DNA of 64,000 bases from Aestuariispira insulae (GCF_003385955.1 NZ_QRDW01000012.1:62001-126000), one strand, 5' to 3'. Counted from the stretch's first letter, positions 9,881-18,812 are shown. The notes: a model not told the origin generated them from the letters alone. Numbers and translations: made by a program.

Positions 9881-10153
9881 TTATGCGTTGCTGTTGGAAT
9901 AAAGAAGGGCAAAGGCCAGACTGACCAGCATCACCCCCACCGCCAGCTTTTTCTGAAGGCGGATATAGCGCATGCCCTCCGGGGTGAAGACCAGCTCTTT
10001 ATGCTTGAACATGCTGTCTTTATGCATGAATTTCATCGCGTCTTCGGTCCGGTGGCGCATGGCCAGCAGCTGGCAGACCAGCGCACCCAGCACGAACAGG
10101 GCAAACAGGCCGCCCAGCGCGATTTCAAGCATCATCGTGATTTCCGGGTCCAT
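9881..10153 (-). CDS. Small two-helix membrane protein
   Basis: Ninety residues with two predicted membrane helices (about 8-30 and 68-86) separated by a basic, methionine-rich loop (AMRHRTEDAMKFMHKDSMFKH). No enzymatic motif is visible. It lies 34 bases after the cobalamin adenosyltransferase gene and 21 bases before the methyltransferase-like gene, all on the minus strand, which suggests one operon. The function is not known to me. Confidence 0.65.
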   Translation of the reverse strand: MDPEITMMLEIALGGLFALFVLGALVCQLLAMRHRTEDAMKFMHKDSMFKHKELVFTPEGMRYIRLQKKLAVGVMLVSLAFALLYSNSNA

Positions 10154-10187
10154 GTCTCAACCTTTCCAAGAGATACTATTTGTGCCG

Positions 10188-10751
10188 TCACCGGTTGGCC
10201 CCCGGGATCCAGAGTACATCATCCCGGCCCTGATTATTACAATGGCGGCCCAGGACAAAGAAAAGATCGGACAGGCGGTTCAGATATTTAACCGCTTCCG
10301 CATTCACATCCTCCGCCGCCGCCAATGCAGTGACCAGCCGTTCGGCGCGTCGCGACACAGTGCGGACCAGATGCATCTGCGCACTGGCCCGCGAGCCGCC
10401 CGGCAGGATAAAACTGGTCAGTGGGGCAAGGGCTTCATTGTAATGATCGATCTTCTCTTCCAGCCAGGCCACCTGGGCCGCAACGATGCGCAGCGCGCCG
10501 TTTGACCGTTCGGTCCCTTCCGGCGTGCAAAGATCCGCGCCCAGATCAAAAAGATCATTCTGGATCCGGCTCAAGAGCGCATCCAGCTCCCCTTCGACCT
10601 CGAGCCGCGCCAGCCCGATCACCGCATTCACCTCATCCACCGTGCCATAGGCCTCGACCCTGAGGTCATGTTTGGGTCGGCGCTGGCCGTCGCCCAGCGA
10701 GGTTTCGCCCTTGTCACCGCCACGGGTATAGATCTTGGTAAGCTTGACCAT
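10188..10751 (-). CDS. PduO-type cob(I)alamin adenosyltransferase
   Basis: It transfers the adenosyl group of ATP to cob(I)alamin to make adenosylcobalamin. At 187 residues it matches the PduO family. The N-terminal ATP-binding segment KIYTRGGDKGETSLGDG, the central YGTVDEVNAVIG and the C-terminal CSRRAERL-type segment (TVSRRAERLV) with NRLSDLFFVLGR are all present. In many alphaproteobacteria this gene heads the etfBA-hbd cluster, and the same order is seen here. Confidence 0.93.
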   Translation of the reverse strand: MVKLTKIYTRGGDKGETSLGDGQRRPKHDLRVEAYGTVDEVNAVIGLARLEVEGELDALLSRIQNDLFDLGADLCTPEGTERSNGALRIVAAQVAWLEEKIDHYNEALAPLTSFILPGGSRASAQMHLVRTVSRRAERLVTALAAAEDVNAEAVKYLNRLSDLFFVLGRHCNNQGRDDVLWIPGANR

Positions 10752-10783
10752 CGGGGCCTCTCCAACCTGTCAGGAAAAAATGT

Positions 10784-11065
10784 TCACTCGCGGTGCGGTG
10801 TATGATCACCCGGCCGCTTGCCGCCGCGCAGCGATGGCGTACGGGACGCCCGGCTGCGCCGGTCAGCGAAACTCAAAACATTACTACGGTTCTCCGCCGC
10901 CGCCGGTTCAGCGGCCCGGGCCGCCTCCACTTGGCGCGCCAGCTCATCCAGCGCGATCTGGCCGACCACCGTATGCCCGTTCATCGGAAAGGAGGCATTG
11001 AAACCGCCATGTTTGTGCCGGGTCACCGAATTCGGCCGGCGTTTATAAACCCAGAGATCGGGCAT
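10784..11065 (-). CDS. Small basic protein of unknown function
   Basis: A 93-residue protein from the ATG at 11065, which has GGAG 8 bases upstream; the open frame runs back to 11179 but that part has no support. The N-terminal half (MPDLWVYKRRPNSVTRHKHGG) is aromatic and basic. The C-terminal half is alanine- and arginine-rich and probably disordered. No domain is recognised. It lies 32 bases upstream of the adenosyltransferase gene on the same strand. Confidence 0.45.
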   Translation of the reverse strand: MPDLWVYKRRPNSVTRHKHGGFNASFPMNGHTVVGQIALDELARQVEAARAAEPAAAENRSNVLSFADRRSRASRTPSLRGGKRPGDHTPHRE

Positions 11066-11201
11066 GATATTCTCCAAAGGCAGCGCACTTGTCAGTCTGC
11101 TCTTAAACCTGATCAAGATTTGGCAGATTACCAGGGCCCAGACAAGAAAAAGCGTTTGGCGGCCTGACGAGCAACCCAAATAGGATACCTAATCAGATAG
11201 T

Positions 11202-11963
11202 TTAAACCCATCCGCTCCGGCTGAACCCATCCCAGATCAGTTTCGCGCCCGCCACGAACAGAAGCACATAGCTCACCTGGTAAAACAGTTCCTGACTGAT
11301 CCGTTTGTGCAGCACTAGGCCCAGCCAGACGCCGAGCGGAACCAGAGGCGAGAGGATCAGGGAAGTGGTCAGGTTGGTGAAATCCAGCTGCCCCAGCCAG
11401 GCATAAGGGACCAGCTTGGTATAATTAACGATCAGGAAGAAAACCGCGTTGGTGCCGACAAAAAGGGTTTTATCCATCTTTTGCGGCAACAGGAAAAATT
11501 TCACCGGCGCGCCGCCCGCATGGGCGACAAAGCTGGTATAGCCCGCGGTCAGGCCGCAGAGCCGCCCGATCCAGCGTTTTGGCGCGACGCCTTCTGTGGC
11601 TTTTGCCGTGCGGAAACCGTTGAGCGAGAAAATCAGCGCGATTGTACCCAGCAGGATACGCAGGCTGTTTTCATCCACATAGCTGAAGGTCAGCGCGCCG
11701 ATGCCGATCCCAATGAGCGCGCCCGGCACCAGGGTCCAGAGGTTCCAGCGATCCCATTGATGTCGATAATTGTAGATCACAAACAGATCGATCGCACACA
11801 GGATCGGCAGCATAATGGCCGCCGCCTGAACCGGGGAGATGGACACCGCCAGCAGCGGCACCGCGATCATCCCCATGCCGCCAGAAAGGCCGCTTTTGGA
11901 AATACCAACAAGAAGAACGGCCGGAATGGCCAATAGATAGATGAGCGGGTCAAAAGCGATCAT
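11202..11963 (-). CDS. TauE/SafE family sulfite or anion permease
   Basis: A 253-residue inner-membrane protein with about eight hydrophobic helices. The glycine- and proline-rich repeats SKSGLSGGMGMIAVPLL (N-terminal half) and AGYTSFVAHAGGAPVKFFLLPQ (C-terminal half) are the paired signature of the TauE/SafE (DUF81) exporters. These are proposed to move sulfite, sulfoacetate or related organosulfur anions. No sulfur gene is adjacent, so the substrate cannot be set from context. Confidence 0.88.
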   Translation of the reverse strand: MIAFDPLIYLLAIPAVLLVGISKSGLSGGMGMIAVPLLAVSISPVQAAAIMLPILCAIDLFVIYNYRHQWDRWNLWTLVPGALIGIGIGALTFSYVDENSLRILLGTIALIFSLNGFRTAKATEGVAPKRWIGRLCGLTAGYTSFVAHAGGAPVKFFLLPQKMDKTLFVGTNAVFFLIVNYTKLVPYAWLGQLDFTNLTTSLILSPLVPLGVWLGLVLHKRISQELFYQVSYVLLFVAGAKLIWDGFSRSGWV

Positions 11964-12105
11964 GAATATCCTTGGGGCAGGATGGAGTGAAGGGGCACTA
12001 TGTCCCTGAAAAACCTGTTCAGTCCAGATAGTTGTTCACGCAACAGCCGTCACCCCAGACCCGATCAAGGGTCCAGGGCGACAAACCGACTTGCAGCGGC
12101 AAATG

Positions 12106-12321
12106 TTACAGCGGCGGCTGACGGCTCAGCAGGGCCGAACGATAATCAGCCAGATCCTCAATCGGTGTGGGGACATGCCCCATATGAACCTCGCCCGACG
12201 CCGCCCGGCGGCGCCAGAAGATTTCCCGCAGCCGCCATGAAAGGGGCAGCATGGCGGAAAGTTTGATACCGCCCTGCGGACAGCTTGGGCAAATTGGGGC
12301 CTGGAGGGTTCCTGTTGTCAT
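12106..12321 (-). CDS. Small protein with paired cysteines, unknown function
   Basis: A 71-residue protein starting at the ATG at 12321, where AGGAG is well placed. The segment ICPSCPQGGIKL near the N-terminus holds a CxxC pair that could bind metal or be redox-active; the pair is not repeated, so a zinc ribbon is not established. It is divergent from the LysR regulator at 12452 across about 130 bases and could be its target. Confidence 0.45.
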   Translation of the reverse strand: MTTGTLQAPICPSCPQGGIKLSAMLPLSWRLREIFWRRRAASGEVHMGHVPTPIEDLADYRSALLSRQPPL

Positions 12322-12391
12322 TTTTTGAACTCCTGCACTCAGTGGCAATCTCTGTGGCCTTCTTTATCGCGCAGCTTTAACCTCTTTAAAA

Positions 12392-12422
12392 TTGACTAAT
12401 TCCGTAAGTCAGTATTCATAAT
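12392..12422 (+). promoter_or_regulatory. Candidate promoter and LysR-type operator
   Basis: Seen directly: TGACT-N9-AGTCA (12393-12411), which fits the T-N11-A half-site pattern of LysR binding sites. It overlaps a TTGACT -35-like hexamer (12392-12397); CATAAT (12417-12422) could be the -10, at a long spacing of 19. The site lies between two divergent genes, the usual place for LysR autoregulation. Position and symmetry support it; no transcription start is known. Confidence 0.4.
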
Positions 12423-12451
12423 TGAATAACGGGATGATGCGGGGAACCCCC

Positions 12452-13330
12452 ATGGACTGGAACCATATCAAGATTTTTGCCGCCGTCGCCAACCAGGGCT
12501 CACTGTCCGGTGCGGCCCGTTTGCTGGGCATGAGCCAACCGACGGTCGGCCGCCATATCGAAGCTTTGGAAAAGGCCTTGAACGTGCGCCTGTTCGACCG
12601 TGAGGCCAAAGGCTATGTCCTCACCTGCGCCGGGGAACGCCTGCTGCCGCAGGTGAGCGCCATGGAACGTGCCGCCATCACCATCGACGATATCGCCACC
12701 GGCACCGCGGACCGGCTGGAAGGGGTGGTGCGCATCACCAGCCCGGAAATGGCCAGCCGGTTTTTTGGCCGCCGCCTGGTGGGCCTGCGCCAGCAATTGC
12801 CGGATATCCAGATCGAGTTCCTGACCTCTAACAAAGTCTTGAACCTGTCCCGGCGGGAAGCCGATATCGCGATCCGGCCGGTCATGCCGGATCATGGGGA
12901 TCTCAGGATCAAGCAGGCCTATATGGGCCAGCTGGCGGTATATGGCTGTTCAGACTATATCAAGGCCCATCCCCAGGCCCTGACCGAGGAACGGTATCAG
13001 GCCTGTGACTGGGTCACCATGAAACATGGCTTTGTCCTGAACCAGTTGGACCGGTGGCTGATGGAAACCAAGCGGATCCGGCATAACCCGATCCAGTGCA
13101 CTTCCGTGCACACCCTTGTGGAGGCGGTCTTGGGCGGGGCCGGCCTGGCCATGCTGTTCACCAAACATGCCGACGAGATACCAGGCCTGATGCAGGCCTC
13201 GCCGGTGATACGCGAAATGGACCAGCAATTTTGGCTGGTCGCCCATGCGGAAGTCCTGGCCCAACCCCGTGTGCGGGCGGTTTGGGACTGGCTGGACACC
13301 ATGCTGAGCGAGGAATTTGAGGATAGCTGA
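12452..13330 (+). CDS. LysR-family transcriptional regulator
   Basis: A 292-residue one-component regulator. The winged HTH occupies residues 1-60 (MDWNHIKIFAAVANQGSLSG, then AARLLGMSQPTVGRHIEALE as the recognition region), followed by a periplasmic-binding-like effector domain. The ATG at 12452 is chosen because family members begin a few residues before the first helix and a GGGG-type site precedes it; a TTG at 12422 is in frame. It is divergent from the small cysteine protein at 12106-12321. The effector is unknown. Confidence 0.9.
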   Translation: MDWNHIKIFAAVANQGSLSGAARLLGMSQPTVGRHIEALEKALNVRLFDREAKGYVLTCAGERLLPQVSAMERAAITIDDIATGTADRLEGVVRITSPEMASRFFGRRLVGLRQQLPDIQIEFLTSNKVLNLSRREADIAIRPVMPDHGDLRIKQAYMGQLAVYGCSDYIKAHPQALTEERYQACDWVTMKHGFVLNQLDRWLMETKRIRHNPIQCTSVHTLVEAVLGGAGLAMLFTKHADEIPGLMQASPVIREMDQQFWLVAHAEVLAQPRVRAVWDWLDTMLSEEFEDS

Positions 13331-13336
13331 CCCGGG

Positions 13337-14380
13337 TCAGCTGCCAAACTGGGTGACCGGACGATGCAGGTCCTCCTGGCCGGTATAGTTTTTGAAGGCC
13401 CCCACGGATTTCACCACCCGTTCCGCCACCTGCTGCGGGGTTTCATCAGGATGCAGGGCCATCAACACCTGGTTGGTATCCCGTTCCAGGGCCGATGCGG
13501 TTTCTTCCGCAATATCCTTAATATTATCAAGAATATCGGTCACATCCCCGCGCAGCTTGCCGCAGGTCTCCGAAAGTTCTCCATGGCCCGCCTCTTTCAA
13601 CATCACTGTCATTTCAACGGAAATATCGCGTATCCGCTCCAGGTTACGGATCAGGAATTTATCCACATTCCCTTCCACCAGCGGATCCCGGCTGAGCGCT
13701 ACCAAAAAAGCCATCTGGAAGGCATTGGCCTTTTGCCGCCGATTCTTCACCTGCGTCTGAACCTCGGCAATCTCACGGGCAAAGGAGACCGCATCCACCA
13801 CCGCACCGATCAGTTTATTTTCCAGCATGTTCGGCACTTTGAACAATTCGGCACTATTGGCATTATTGCGTTCTTTCTTGCGCCGGTCCGGCCCCAGATA
13901 ATCGCTGGTCACGACAAATTCCTTGCGGTCGAAGGCCACGGCATCAATCCGGTCAATCAGGGACTGGGTGGAAAAAGGTTTGACCAAAACCACATCGGGC
14001 CCGCTGTTAATCAGGTCGGTCACCTGGCGCTGGTCCGGGGTCCAGATGGTGGCGATGATCGGCACAAAGGGGTTGCGGCCCAGCTTTCCGTGCCGGATAT
14101 CCCGGATCAGCTTCGGCACCGTTCGGCTCTCCCAGGTCAGGGATGAATCCAGAATCAGGATATCCGGCATATTGTCACCCGAAACCACATCATAAACCTG
14201 ATCCAGGTTGCGCATGTCCCGGATCTGGCCATACCCCTGCCGGTGCAGGGCTGCACGCAGTTCCATAAGAAGCGGTGGCTGCGGTTCTGCAATAAGGAGG
14301 TCCACCCGGCTACGATTTTTACGATTTGATTTTTTCAATTGATTCTGGCCCCGACATGATACTGGTGTCACGCATGGCAA
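13337..14380 (-). CDS. Receiver-domain protein with helical C-terminus
   Basis: About 347 residues. The receiver domain spans about 26-148, with phospho-acceptor Asp78 in DILILDSSL and conserved Lys134 (VLVKPF). The usual N-terminal acidic pair is reduced to Glu32 (AEPQ). The linker carries SDYLGPDRRKKER, a GPDRR motif I recognise from alphaproteobacterial receiver proteins. The rest is a long helical region with no DNA-binding or enzymatic motif. The only long start is TTG at 14380; TTG at 14338 is an alternative. The stop lies 6 bases from that of the convergent LysR gene. It is probably an adaptor-type regulator. Confidence 0.78.
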   Translation of the reverse strand: MPCVTPVSCRGQNQLKKSNRKNRSRVDLLIAEPQPPLLMELRAALHRQGYGQIRDMRNLDQVYDVVSGDNMPDILILDSSLTWESRTVPKLIRDIRHGKLGRNPFVPIIATIWTPDQRQVTDLINSGPDVVLVKPFSTQSLIDRIDAVAFDRKEFVVTSDYLGPDRRKKERNNANSAELFKVPNMLENKLIGAVVDAVSFAREIAEVQTQVKNRRQKANAFQMAFLVALSRDPLVEGNVDKFLIRNLERIRDISVEMTVMLKEAGHGELSETCGKLRGDVTDILDNIKDIAEETASALERDTNQVLMALHPDETPQQVAERVVKSVGAFKNYTGQEDLHRPVTQFGS

Positions 14381-14532
14381 TCGATTTCATGATCCCCTGC
14401 TTGATACCAAACTAACGGTTAGCGCTTAAAAAATATTTAACCCAAACAACGCGCCACCCTCCCTTGATCCCCCAACAGGGCAAGCCTATCTTTGATTGCA
14501 GAAATCAATCATGCAAAAGGGTTTGCTTCCCT

Positions 14533-14580
14533 GGAGATTGGAATCTCCGGGGGTTGGATTCCCCGGGGAATTGGACTCCG
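14533..14580 (+). repeat. Three consecutive TTGGA-containing hairpin units
   Basis: Three short units follow each other with TTGGA cores at 14538, 14554 and 14571 (periods 16 and 17). The first is a perfect inverted repeat, GGAGATT-GG-AATCTCC. The second has GGGG/CCCC arms around a TTGGATT loop. The third is weaker. They lie 28-75 bases before the ATG of the hydrolase gene at 14608, so they would be in its leader RNA or be protein-binding sites. Confidence 0.55.
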
Positions 14581-14607
14581 AGGCATGATATTCGGGGGGA
14601 TGGCGCA

Positions 14608-15645
14608 ATGACCGGTTTGATCCGGACGGTTCTGGTCTTGATGACCGCGGTTGTTTTATTGGCTGGCGGCGCTTTGCTGCTGGTGTTTGAAAATTTTGAG
14701 ATCAGCGCCGCCCGGCAGGTGACCTTACCTTTCAAGCATGGCACAGACCGCTTGGAGGGGGACCTGTGGCTGCCAGAGGGCGAAGGCCCTCATCCGGTTG
14801 CCCTGCTGGTCCATGGCGACGGCCCCCAGGACCGGACTTCATCTGATGGCTATAATCCGTTGATCAACCATCTTTTGTCTCAGGGCATCGGCGTGTTCAG
14901 TTGGGATAAACCCGGCATTGGCCGATCCACTGGCAACTGGCTGACCCAATCGATGGCGGACCGGGCCGACGAAGCCCTGGCCGCGCTGGAGGTTGTTGCC
15001 ATGCAGCCCGAAGCCCGGAAAGGGGCCATCGGCTTGATCGGCTTCTCCCAAGGCGGGTGGGTATTGCCGGAAATCGCGCTGAAATCCGATGCCCCCGCTT
15101 TTCACGTCATCATCGGCGGCGCGGTCACTTGGGCGGATCAAAGCCTCTATCTGACCCGCAAAAGAATGGAGGCAGAGGGCGTATCCGCAGATGAGATCAC
15201 CCAGGCCATTGCGAAGGAACGCCAGGAAAACCAGCGCATTTTCGGTGACGCCCCCGCCGCCGACGGCCAGCTATCCGGCCGCGAAGGTTTTATTGCGCGC
15301 AATTTTCATGTGGATGCAAGGCCCGGCCTGGCCGCGCTGAGCCAGCCGTTCCTTGCCCTTCTGGGAAAAAAGGATCTGAATGTGGATACCCGGGAAAGCG
15401 CGCAGGTTTACCAGTCGATCCTGGCCCGGGCCGGTCATCCCGACTTCGAAATCCACCTGATCGATGGGGCGACCCACAGCCTGTTCCGAGCGGAAGACTA
15501 CAATTTCCAAACGCCGGGCGCCTGGACCAGCGAAGCCCAGCTGCGTTTCTTGCTGGAAGGGCGGGACGCCTATGTGCCGGGAAGTCTGGAGACCCTGTCC
15601 GGCTGGGTCCGGCGTGTGACTGGAAGCCAGCCCCCTCCCAGCTAG
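14608..15645 (+). CDS. Membrane-anchored alpha/beta hydrolase
   Basis: A 345-residue alpha/beta hydrolase with an N-terminal membrane anchor (residues 4-28). The oxyanion strand reads ALLVHGDGPQDRTSSDGYNP, and the nucleophile elbow is GFSQGG. The acid is probably the Asp in KKDLNVDT, and the catalytic His lies in DGATHSLF. It resembles peptidase S9/esterase-type hydrolases of the envelope. The ATG at 14608 begins the signal anchor; the open frame to 14464 runs through the hairpin repeats and is not coding. The substrate is unknown. Confidence 0.82.
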   Translation: MTGLIRTVLVLMTAVVLLAGGALLLVFENFEISAARQVTLPFKHGTDRLEGDLWLPEGEGPHPVALLVHGDGPQDRTSSDGYNPLINHLLSQGIGVFSWDKPGIGRSTGNWLTQSMADRADEALAALEVVAMQPEARKGAIGLIGFSQGGWVLPEIALKSDAPAFHVIIGGAVTWADQSLYLTRKRMEAEGVSADEITQAIAKERQENQRIFGDAPAADGQLSGREGFIARNFHVDARPGLAALSQPFLALLGKKDLNVDTRESAQVYQSILARAGHPDFEIHLIDGATHSLFRAEDYNFQTPGAWTSEAQLRFLLEGRDAYVPGSLETLSGWVRRVTGSQPPPS

Positions 15646-15767
15646 GGTAAAACCCCAGATATCCGACATTTTATGTGATTTTCCACCCGGATTCATGATT
15701 TCACCGATACGCGAAACTGCGTTTAACTAGTCGTTGAATGATTGAAATTTCCGTGGGGGAAGAAATC

Positions 15768-16379
15768 ATGTCATTGTTTAAACTGATCCGGTTTTGCGGC
15801 GTTATCCTGATCCTGGTTGGCGGCCTGGCCTATGTCACGTTGGATAACAAGGCCGATTCAAACATGGCCTGGAAAGCCTTCAAGACCGTTTGTGAACCCA
15901 ATGTCGGCAAGGGCTATAACGGTCAGCGCCGGATGAAAACGGCTGCCTTGCAGATGGAACCTGGTGACGAGGGTGATAACCCGTTTGTGAAGGACAAGGA
16001 AGATGGCAGCCGCTGGTGGCGCTACGATCATGACGGGACCAACTTCAAGGTGGAAGTGGGCAAGCGCGCAAAATACTGCATGGTTCATGTGGATGTCTCA
16101 CGCACGCTGTTGAAGGCAAAGATCCGCGAGGACGGCCATTATCGAAAGGCCGAGGGCTGCACCTTTGAAGGCGAGCGCATCAGCCGGCGAAAGCGCACCA
16201 AGGATATGTATGTGGAATTTTTCCGGCATAAGGAAGAACGTCGTCTTGTGCTGATCTCCATTTCCGGCAGCACCACGCCCGGCTGGTATCTCTACCGCGC
16301 GCCCTCCGCCGCGGCTGCCACCCGGGAGATCACCTCCGGCGGGCAATGTGACTGGCGGGATGAAGAAGGGGCTGCCTGA
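15768..16379 (+). CDS. Membrane-anchored protein of unknown function
   Basis: A 203-residue protein from the ATG at 15768 (GGGGAAGAA just upstream). An N-terminal anchor (about 5-26) precedes a charged periplasmic domain rich in Lys, Arg, Trp and Tyr, with four cysteines (TVCEP, KYCMV, EGCTF, GQCDW) that could form two disulfides. No known domain is recognised. It is transcribed alone between the hydrolase gene and a convergent aminotransferase. Its TGA stop is the loop of a terminator hairpin. Confidence 0.6.
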   Translation: MSLFKLIRFCGVILILVGGLAYVTLDNKADSNMAWKAFKTVCEPNVGKGYNGQRRMKTAALQMEPGDEGDNPFVKDKEDGSRWWRYDHDGTNFKVEVGKRAKYCMVHVDVSRTLLKAKIREDGHYRKAEGCTFEGERISRRKRTKDMYVEFFRHKEERRLVLISISGSTTPGWYLYRAPSAAAATREITSGGQCDWRDEEGAA

Positions 16380-16388
16380 GGCAGCCCC
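16368..16388. terminator. Hairpin between convergent genes
   Basis: A perfect 9-bp stem GGGGCTGCC/GGCAGCCCC with a TGA loop. The loop is the stop codon of the 15768-16379 gene, so the stem starts inside the coding region. The T-tract is poor on both strands, so it may act bidirectionally but weakly. Confidence 0.6.
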
Positions 16389-16404
16389 ATAACAATTTAG
16401 TTCA

Positions 16405-17538
16405 TTAGGATTCCTGCACCCGTGCCAGCACCGCTTTCAAGCTGGCCACCGAACGGTCCAGGTTATGCAGTTTGTCCAGACCGAACAGGCCCAGGCGGAA
16501 GGTTCGGAAATCGTCCCCTTCATCGCATTGCAGGGGCACACCGGCTGCGATCTGCATGCCCTGGGCTGCGAATTTCTTGCCCGTCTGGATCTCCGGATCA
16601 TCGGTATAAAAAACTGCGACACCCGGTGCGCCATACCCCGCCGCCGCCACCGATTTAAACCCATGATCCGCCATCAGGGCGCGCACCGCATCGCCCAGGG
16701 CCTGTTGTTCATCACGCACGCGGTCAAAACCATATGCCTCGGTCTCCAGCATGATGTCGCGGAATTTGATCAGGGCATCGGTCGGCATGGTCGCGTGATA
16801 GGCATGGCCGCCATTTTCATAGGCCTGCATGATCTGCAGCCATTTTTTCAAATCCACTGCGAAACTATTGGACTGAGAGGCCTCGACGCGGGCCTGCGCC
16901 GTCTGGTTCATCATCACCAGCCCGGCACAGGGTGAGGCACTCCATCCCTTTTGCGGTGCGCTGATCAGGATATCAACCCCGGTTTTTTCCATATCGACCC
17001 AAATCGTACCGGACGCAATGCAATCCAGCACAAAAAGCCCCCCCACCTCATGCACCGCATCGGCAACCGCGCCCATATACTCATCGGGCAGGATCATGCC
17101 CGACGAGGTTTCCACATGGGGCGCAAAGACCAGATCGGGCTTTTGATCCCGGATCGCCGCGACAACCTCTTCAATGGGGGCCGGGGCAAACGCGCCTTGC
17201 GATCCGTCTTCCACGCGCCTTGCCTTTAGGACCGAAGCACTTTCCGGTAATTCGGCGGCGTCCAGGATCTGGGTCCAGCGGTAGGAGAACCAGCCATTGC
17301 GGATCACCAGGCATTTCGCCCCGTCCGCTAGCTGGCGTGCGACGGCTTCCATGGCATAGGTGCCACCACCCGGCACCACAGCAACCGCATGCGCCTGATA
17401 GACTTTTTTCAGGGTTGCCGAAATATCGCGCATGGCCTTCTGAAAAGTCTGGGACATATGGTTAAGCGACCGGTCCGTAAAGACGACGGAATATTCCAGC
17501 AGTCCGTCAGGATCGATATCGGGCAGCAAGCCAGCCAT
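16405..17538 (-). CDS. Class V aminotransferase, alanine/serine-glyoxylate type
   Basis: A PLP enzyme of 377 residues. The PLP lysine is in SAPQKGWSASP, and the cofactor-binding aspartate is in VLDCIASGTIWVDMEKTGVDI. GGGTYAMEAVAR holds the glycine turn that binds the phosphate. Family members transfer amino groups between alanine, serine or aminophosphonates and glyoxylate, pyruvate or related acids. The exact substrate cannot be read from the sequence, and no glyoxylate or phosphonate gene is adjacent. Confidence 0.87.
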   Translation of the reverse strand: MAGLLPDIDPDGLLEYSVVFTDRSLNHMSQTFQKAMRDISATLKKVYQAHAVAVVPGGGTYAMEAVARQLADGAKCLVIRNGWFSYRWTQILDAAELPESASVLKARRVEDGSQGAFAPAPIEEVVAAIRDQKPDLVFAPHVETSSGMILPDEYMGAVADAVHEVGGLFVLDCIASGTIWVDMEKTGVDILISAPQKGWSASPCAGLVMMNQTAQARVEASQSNSFAVDLKKWLQIMQAYENGGHAYHATMPTDALIKFRDIMLETEAYGFDRVRDEQQALGDAVRALMADHGFKSVAAAGYGAPGVAVFYTDDPEIQTGKKFAAQGMQIAAGVPLQCDEGDDFRTFRLGLFGLDKLHNLDRSVASLKAVLARVQES

Positions 17539-17828
17539 TGTTTTTTTCTCCGTCTGTTCGATTGTTGTCTTAAATTTTTCCGCCTTCAGCAGTTACGGCC
17601 ATCTTGAACCGCCCCATCAAACTCATCAGATCCGCTTCCGGCTTTGTCATGTCTGGATGAGACCTGGAACAACGGTAATCAAGGGGAAAACAAACCCGTT
17701 GCCCCCCTGGCAAGCACCTTTGTCTGAATCTGGCCCTAAAAAACGACTGTCATTTATTGGGCTTTTAATGCCAGATTAATTCACCAGATAGAAATGAATT
17801 CATACTGTTAACGGGGGGAATAATTATC

Positions 17829-18812
17829 ATGCGGGAGATTTTCAGGTCCACCGCGCTTCTTTTAGCGACACTCATGTTGACGACAGTTGGGCATGCCAAG
17901 GATTACAACGCGGGATTGGCCAATATCGACATGACCGACCCGGAAACCCAAAAGCCGGTCCGCGCCCTTGTCTGGTACCCAACCCATGCCACCGGCCCTG
18001 CAGTGCAACGCGGCCCATTCAGGCTTGACGTGGTGGAAAATGCACCTGCGGCCTCTGGCCCGCATCCGCTGATCCTGCTCAGCCATGGCAATGCCGGCAG
18101 TCCGCTTGGCCACCGTGATACCGGCCAGGCACTGGCCGAGGCCGGTTTCATCGTCGCTGCGCCACTTCATGCAGGCGATAATTTTCAGGATCAAAGTTTG
18201 CTTGGCACCGATCTGCTACTGAAAAGCCGCCCCCGCAGCATCTCGGCCTTGATCGATAAAATAATCCATGATCGGCGGTTTCAGGCTGACGGGCAAAGGA
18301 TCGGTTTTATCGGTTTCTCCGCCGGAGGATTCACCGGCCTGGCCCTGCTGGGGGCAAGACCGTCCCTTGGACAGATGGGGCTGCATTGCAAACTGCATAC
18401 AGATGACGCCTTCTGCCAGTATGTGAAAGAAGATTTTGGTGCCCCTGACCCAATTGACGGCCTGGCGGATCCGCGCATCCGTGCCGCCGTGATCATGGCC
18501 CCCAATACCAGCCTGTTCAACGATGCGGATCTTCAGAAAATTGACAAACCGATGTTGTTGATGGCCGCGGAAAAAGACCAGATCCTGACCGCGCCATACC
18601 ATGCGATCCGTGTCTCGCAGCTATCTCCGGGGGTCCGGGAATTCTGGATCATGGAAAATGCCCAGCATTTTTCCTTCCTTGCGCCTTTTCCGGAAGCCAT
18701 GCGGGCGGAGCTGGGTGAGCTGGCGGAAGACCGCCCCGGTTTCGACCGTCAGGCAAGCCACCAGGAAATCAATCAGAAAACCACGGCTTTTCTTGAAGAG
18801 TTCCTTTACTGA
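17829..18812 (+). CDS. Secreted alpha/beta hydrolase, PAF-acetylhydrolase-like
   Basis: A 327-residue hydrolase with a signal peptide (cleavage near GHA-KD, about residue 23). The oxyanion strand is PLILLSHGNAGS, the nucleophile elbow GFSAGGF, the acid probably Asp in AAEKDQI, and the catalytic His in NAQHFSFLAP. The Ala-Leu-Val-Trp-Tyr-Pro strand (VRALVWYPT) is typical of dienelactone-hydrolase or platelet-activating-factor-acetylhydrolase-like proteins. It is a distant paralog of the gene at 42760-43806. The 290-base gap before it holds AATCTGGC/GCCAGATT inverted repeats (17727-17777), possibly regulatory. Confidence 0.83.
   Translation: MREIFRSTALLLATLMLTTVGHAKDYNAGLANIDMTDPETQKPVRALVWYPTHATGPAVQRGPFRLDVVENAPAASGPHPLILLSHGNAGSPLGHRDTGQALAEAGFIVAAPLHAGDNFQDQSLLGTDLLLKSRPRSISALIDKIIHDRRFQADGQRIGFIGFSAGGFTGLALLGARPSLGQMGLHCKLHTDDAFCQYVKEDFGAPDPIDGLADPRIRAAVIMAPNTSLFNDADLQKIDKPMLLMAAEKDQILTAPYHAIRVSQLSPGVREFWIMENAQHFSFLAPFPEAMRAELGELAEDRPGFDRQASHQEINQKTTAFLEEFLY

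Noticed and set aside
12000-12266. 88-codon plus-strand frame
   Set aside because: Antisense to the small cysteine protein gene, which has a better start signal; low-complexity Pro/Arg composition.
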